64,000 nucleotides of DNA from Limnobaculum eriocheiris (lineage in GTDB: Bacteria; Pseudomonadota; Gammaproteobacteria; Enterobacterales; Enterobacteriaceae). A program made the position numbers and the translations under genes. Shown piece after piece: positions 61,358 through 64,000 of this stretch; position 1 is the first letter of the stretch, and each line of letters begins with the position of its first letter. The notes under the pieces are model-generated. The model worked only from the letters and a program-made list of their open reading frames with translations. It did not search any database and was not told the DNA's origin. The stretch lies in assembly GCF_021010575.1 (NCBI RefSeq), contig NZ_JAJNAG010000004.1, forward strand, positions 1-64,000, read 5' to 3'.

Positions 61358-61496
61358 TGTAAGACTTACATCCTATGAGATATCTTGCAAACCACTCCAT
61401 TAACATATAATGCATTGATATTTATTATTATTTTTAAAAATCAACTTTAAGAATTGACGATATGTCTCACAGTGCTTGTAGGATATATCTCACAAG
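61358..61496 (-). promoter_or_regulatory. Candidate UvrY/GacA sites upstream of csrB
   Basis: A near-perfect 13-bp palindrome TGTAAGACTTACA lies at 61358-61370, and an imperfect 22-bp palindrome (CTTGTAGGATA with TATCTCACAAG) at 61475-61496, about 165 bases before the csrB start. Both resemble TGTAAG/CTTACA-type boxes bound by the BarA-UvrY response regulator, which activates csrB from a distal site in E. coli. Assignment is by similarity only. Confidence 0.6.
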
Positions 61497-61531
61497 GCGG
61501 TGCGCACTCATCGTAAGACACACATCCTAAT

Positions 61532-62089
61532 TTACTTCAGAAAACTCACCTGAGGTTCCAGTTTTTGCAGAAAAACCGCTAACGATTCAGCCAGCATTTC
61601 CCGTTTGGCTGTACCAAAATGTTCAAGCACCACTTCACCAGACAGATTACACAGAGAGACCATTTCCATTTCTGAATCGGTGGTAGCAATAAACAGCGTA
61701 GGAACCAGTTTTAATCTGCGCTGCGTTACCAGATGCCCAATTAAATTTTCCTGCAATCGAATAAAATCTTCATCACTCCATACCTGAATCAGCGACAGTT
61801 CCAATCCGTTAAAATGGGCCGTCATATCCCCGGCATATTGTGAGGTATAAAACTGAGCACCCTCTTCTCTTAACGATATATTCAACGCGCGCTCAACATT
61901 AGCCAGCCCGGGCTCAGAACCAAAAGGCTGAGGTAACCAAAGCACTGACTCATCCTGAGTACCAACAATACAAGGAGAGGCCACGCCATACAGCATTTCA
62001 CTGGCAGGTTCATGACCCGTCTTCTGTTGCCACAAATCAATAAAAGAGGCGGTAAACTGAGTTAAAGCGGAGATTACGGGATATGTCAT
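61532..62089 (-). CDS. syd: SecY-interacting protein Syd
   Basis: A 185-residue peripheral membrane protein that binds SecY and can disassemble faulty translocons. Family stretches include [20 protein letters not shown] near the N-terminus and a concave surface rich in acidic residues. Length equals the E. coli protein (about 181). It is divergent from queF with an 88-base shared promoter region and lies upstream of csrB, as in E. coli. Confidence 0.94.
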   Translation of the reverse strand: MTYPVISALTQFTASFIDLWQQKTGHEPASEMLYGVASPCIVGTQDESVLWLPQPFGSEPGLANVERALNISLREEGAQFYTSQYAGDMTAHFNGLELSLIQVWSDEDFIRLQENLIGHLVTQRRLKLVPTLFIATTDSEMEMVSLCNLSGEVVLEHFGTAKREMLAESLAVFLQKLEPQVSFLK

Positions 62090-62177
62090 ATTTATCTCAA
62101 AGATTGCGTTACACTATATGGCAAATTTTCAATGATTATAACGTTATTCCCTCTTGGGGTAACAGCGGAGTAATAGC

Positions 62178-63032
62178 ATGACTTCCTATTATCAGGATAA
62201 TCAAGCACTATCAGCGCTTAAACTGGGTAAAGAAACCGCCTATATAGACCATTATGACGCCTCGCTGCTACAGCCCGTTCCTCGCAGCCTGAATCGTGAC
62301 CCACTGGGATTAAGCGCCACGGCATTACCTTTTCACGGTGCCGATATCTGGACACTGTATGAACTCTCCTGGCTTAACAGCCGGGGGTTACCGCAGGTAG
62401 CCGTTGGTGAAGTTCATATTGATGCAAACAGCGTGAATCTGGTTGAGTCAAAAAGTTTTAAGCTTTATCTCAACAGCTTTAATCAGACCACATTTAGCAG
62501 TTGGGAAGATGTTCAGCAGATACTCAGTCGTGATTTATCTCTGTGCGCGCAGGGTAATGTCAGCGTCAAACTATTTCGTCTTGAGCAGCTAACCGGAGAT
62601 ACCATTGGCACGCTTGACGGTGAATGTATTGACGATCAGCCGATTGAAATTACCCATTACGACTTTGACGACAAATTACTGGAACAGGCCACAGAGAAGC
62701 ATGCCCCCATGGTTGAAGAGACGCTGGTCAGTCACCTGCTAAAATCCAACTGCCTGATTACCCACCAACCCGACTGGGGTTCAGTTGCGATCAATTACCG
62801 TGGCCCACAAATTAATCGCGAAGCGCTATTGCGCTATATTGTCTCTTTTCGCCACCACAACGAATTTCATGAACAGTGCGTAGAGCGCATCTTTAATGAC
62901 ATTCAACGCTATTGCCATCCGGAAAACCTTAGCGTGTATGCCCGCTATACCCGCCGGGGTGGGCTGGACATAAATCCTTATCGAACAAATACTCAATTTG
63001 TACCTCAAACCAAAAGACTGGCCAGACAATAA
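62178..63032 (+). CDS. queF: NADPH-dependent 7-cyano-7-deazaguanine reductase QueF
   Basis: A 284-residue enzyme that reduces preQ0 to preQ1 in queuosine synthesis, using two tandem T-fold modules. The catalytic Cys is in [16 protein letters not shown] near residue 192. The QueF motif [15 protein letters not shown] near residue 93 binds NADPH. It starts after AGCGGAG with a short spacer and is divergent from syd. Confidence 0.96.
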   Translation: MTSYYQDNQALSALKLGKETAYIDHYDASLLQPVPRSLNRDPLGLSATALPFHGADIWTLYELSWLNSRGLPQVAVGEVHIDANSVNLVESKSFKLYLNSFNQTTFSSWEDVQQILSRDLSLCAQGNVSVKLFRLEQLTGDTIGTLDGECIDDQPIEITHYDFDDKLLEQATEKHAPMVEETLVSHLLKSNCLITHQPDWGSVAINYRGPQINREALLRYIVSFRHHNEFHEQCVERIFNDIQRYCHPENLSVYARYTRRGGLDINPYRTNTQFVPQTKRLARQ

Positions 63033-63280
63033 ACAACTTTGCTAACAGCAGAGATCAAAAATAGCAAATATAGTGCGATAAATCATAATATTAAGCGATA
63101 CATCGCAATATTTATGTAAATGACAGTAAAAAGTACAAGATTACCGTGAATGGTTTCCAGAACATCAGTAAAGTAGAGTGACTTAGGTAAAAATGGTAAA
63201 TATTATTATCAGAACAAACAGAAAAGCTTGCGATGACCTTTTGAGCCGCTTTTCAATAACCTCAACGTTAGGGAGTTGAT

Positions 63281-64000
63281 TTGATTACACATATTAGCCC
63301 ACCATTAGGTTCTATGGACCTGCTGTCACAGCTTGAGGTGGATACATTAAAAAGAACGGCCAGCAGCAACCTCTATCACTTATTTCGCAATTGTTCACTG
63401 GCGGTGCTGAACGCCGGTAGCAAAACGGACAACAGCAAAGAGTTACTGGACCGCTATAAATCATTTGATATTAACGTCCTGCGTCGGGAGCGCGGCGTTA
63501 AGTTAGAGCTGATCAATCCACCGGAAGAGGCCTTCGTTGACGGCCGTCTTATCCATTCCATTCAGGCTAACCTGTTTGCGGTGTTGCGCGATATTTTGTT
63601 TGTGCATGGTCAACTCACTCAGGCACTAAAGCACCAGAGAATGGACCCCGACAATTCAGTGCATTTAACCAATCTGGTATTTTTCATCCTACGCAACGCC
63701 CGCGCCCTGCACGTTGGTGAAGAGCCTAATATGGTCGTTTGCTGGGGTGGTCACTCAATTAATGAAACCGAATATCTGTATGCCCGTAAAGTAGGCAATC
63801 AGCTAGGGTTACGTAAGCTCAATATCTGTACGGGATGCGGCCCCGGTGCTATGGAAGCACCAATGAAAGGTGCCGCAGTTGGTCACGCTCAACAGGCTTA
63901 CAAAGATAGCCGGTTTATTGGTTTAACCGAGCCGTCAATTATTGCCGCAGAGCCACCGAACCCACTGGTTAATGAACTGCTGATCATGCCGGACATTGAG
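63281..64000 (+). CDS. ppnN: Pyrimidine/purine nucleotide 5'-monophosphate nucleosidase PpnN (5' part)
   Basis: The first 240 codons of PpnN (YgdH), which cleaves nucleoside monophosphates to base and ribose 5-phosphate and is activated by (p)ppGpp. The frame runs off the window; the full protein has about 450 residues. The start is TTG 63281 after GGGAG, giving an N-terminus ([19 protein letters not shown]) that aligns with E. coli. LOG-fold motifs CWGGHSI and [14 protein letters not shown] are present. About 250 bases before it hold no recognised feature. Confidence 0.95.
   Translation, partial: MITHISPPLGSMDLLSQLEVDTLKRTASSNLYHLFRNCSLAVLNAGSKTDNSKELLDRYKSFDINVLRRERGVKLELINPPEEAFVDGRLIHSIQANLFAVLRDILFVHGQLTQALKHQRMDPDNSVHLTNLVFFILRNARALHVGEEPNMVVCWGGHSINETEYLYARKVGNQLGLRKLNICTGCGPGAMEAPMKGAAVGHAQQAYKDSRFIGLTEPSIIAAEPPNPLVNELLIMPDIE

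Overview
The window is chromosomal DNA from a gamma-proteobacterium of the order Enterobacterales. The evidence is the E. coli-like gene order rpsB-tsf-pyrH-frr-dxr-uppS-cdsA-rseP-bamA-skp-lpxD-fabZ-lpxA-lpxB-rnhB-dnaE-accA, the tilS/rof/yaeP/yaeQ/arfB block, and yqcA-truC-yqcC-csrB-syd-queF-ppnN. Moderate G+C and the accessory genes suggest a lineage outside the core Enterobacteriaceae, perhaps Budviciaceae or a relative. That placement is an inference; no marker here proves it.

Layout. 0-4.2 kb: ribosome rescue (arfB), yaeQ, yaeP, the Rho inhibitor rof, a small c-type cytochrome, tilS and a VOC-fold protein. 4.3-30.3 kb: an accessory block of about 26 kb, sitting between the yaeR-like gene and accA where E. 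coli carries ldcC. It holds a lactate permease with lutABC (lactate oxidation), a LysR regulator, a broken BCCT transporter, an orphan IS1 InsA-like zinc-ribbon gene, and a type I secretion cluster. That cluster contains a TolC-like pore with a long N-terminal extension, an HlyD-type adaptor, a LapB-type ABC exporter, an OmpA-family gene interrupted by a frameshift in a G8 tract, and a 3628-residue BapA/LapA-like adhesin. About 1 kb of AT-rich non-coding DNA lies upstream of the adhesin.

30.3-50.1 kb: the conserved block for lipid A, fatty acid, isoprenoid and phospholipid synthesis, outer-membrane assembly and translation factors, all on the minus strand. 50.2-52.7 kb: a pyrB-pyrC pair of Gram-positive type (aspartate carbamoyltransferase and class I dihydroorotase) between rpsB and map, behind a promoter and a leader terminator that looks like an attenuator. 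52.9-57.5 kb: map, glnD and dapD on the plus strand. 57.5-58.5 kb: a SMI1/KNR4-family gene and an unrecognised partner. 58.6-64 kb: yaeH, then the yqcA-truC-yqcC genes, a long CsrB regulatory RNA with about 35 GGA motifs, syd, queF, and the 5' part of ppnN running off the window end.

The most notable items are the adhesin system (five-domain Ig super-repeats, a GC-rich patch, an internal FG-GAP propeller, the G8 frameshift in its OmpA partner, and the odd TolC-like protein), the Gram-positive-type pyrBC operon with its candidate attenuator, and the enlarged CsrB. All calls come from reading the sequence and remembered family features; no database search was run.
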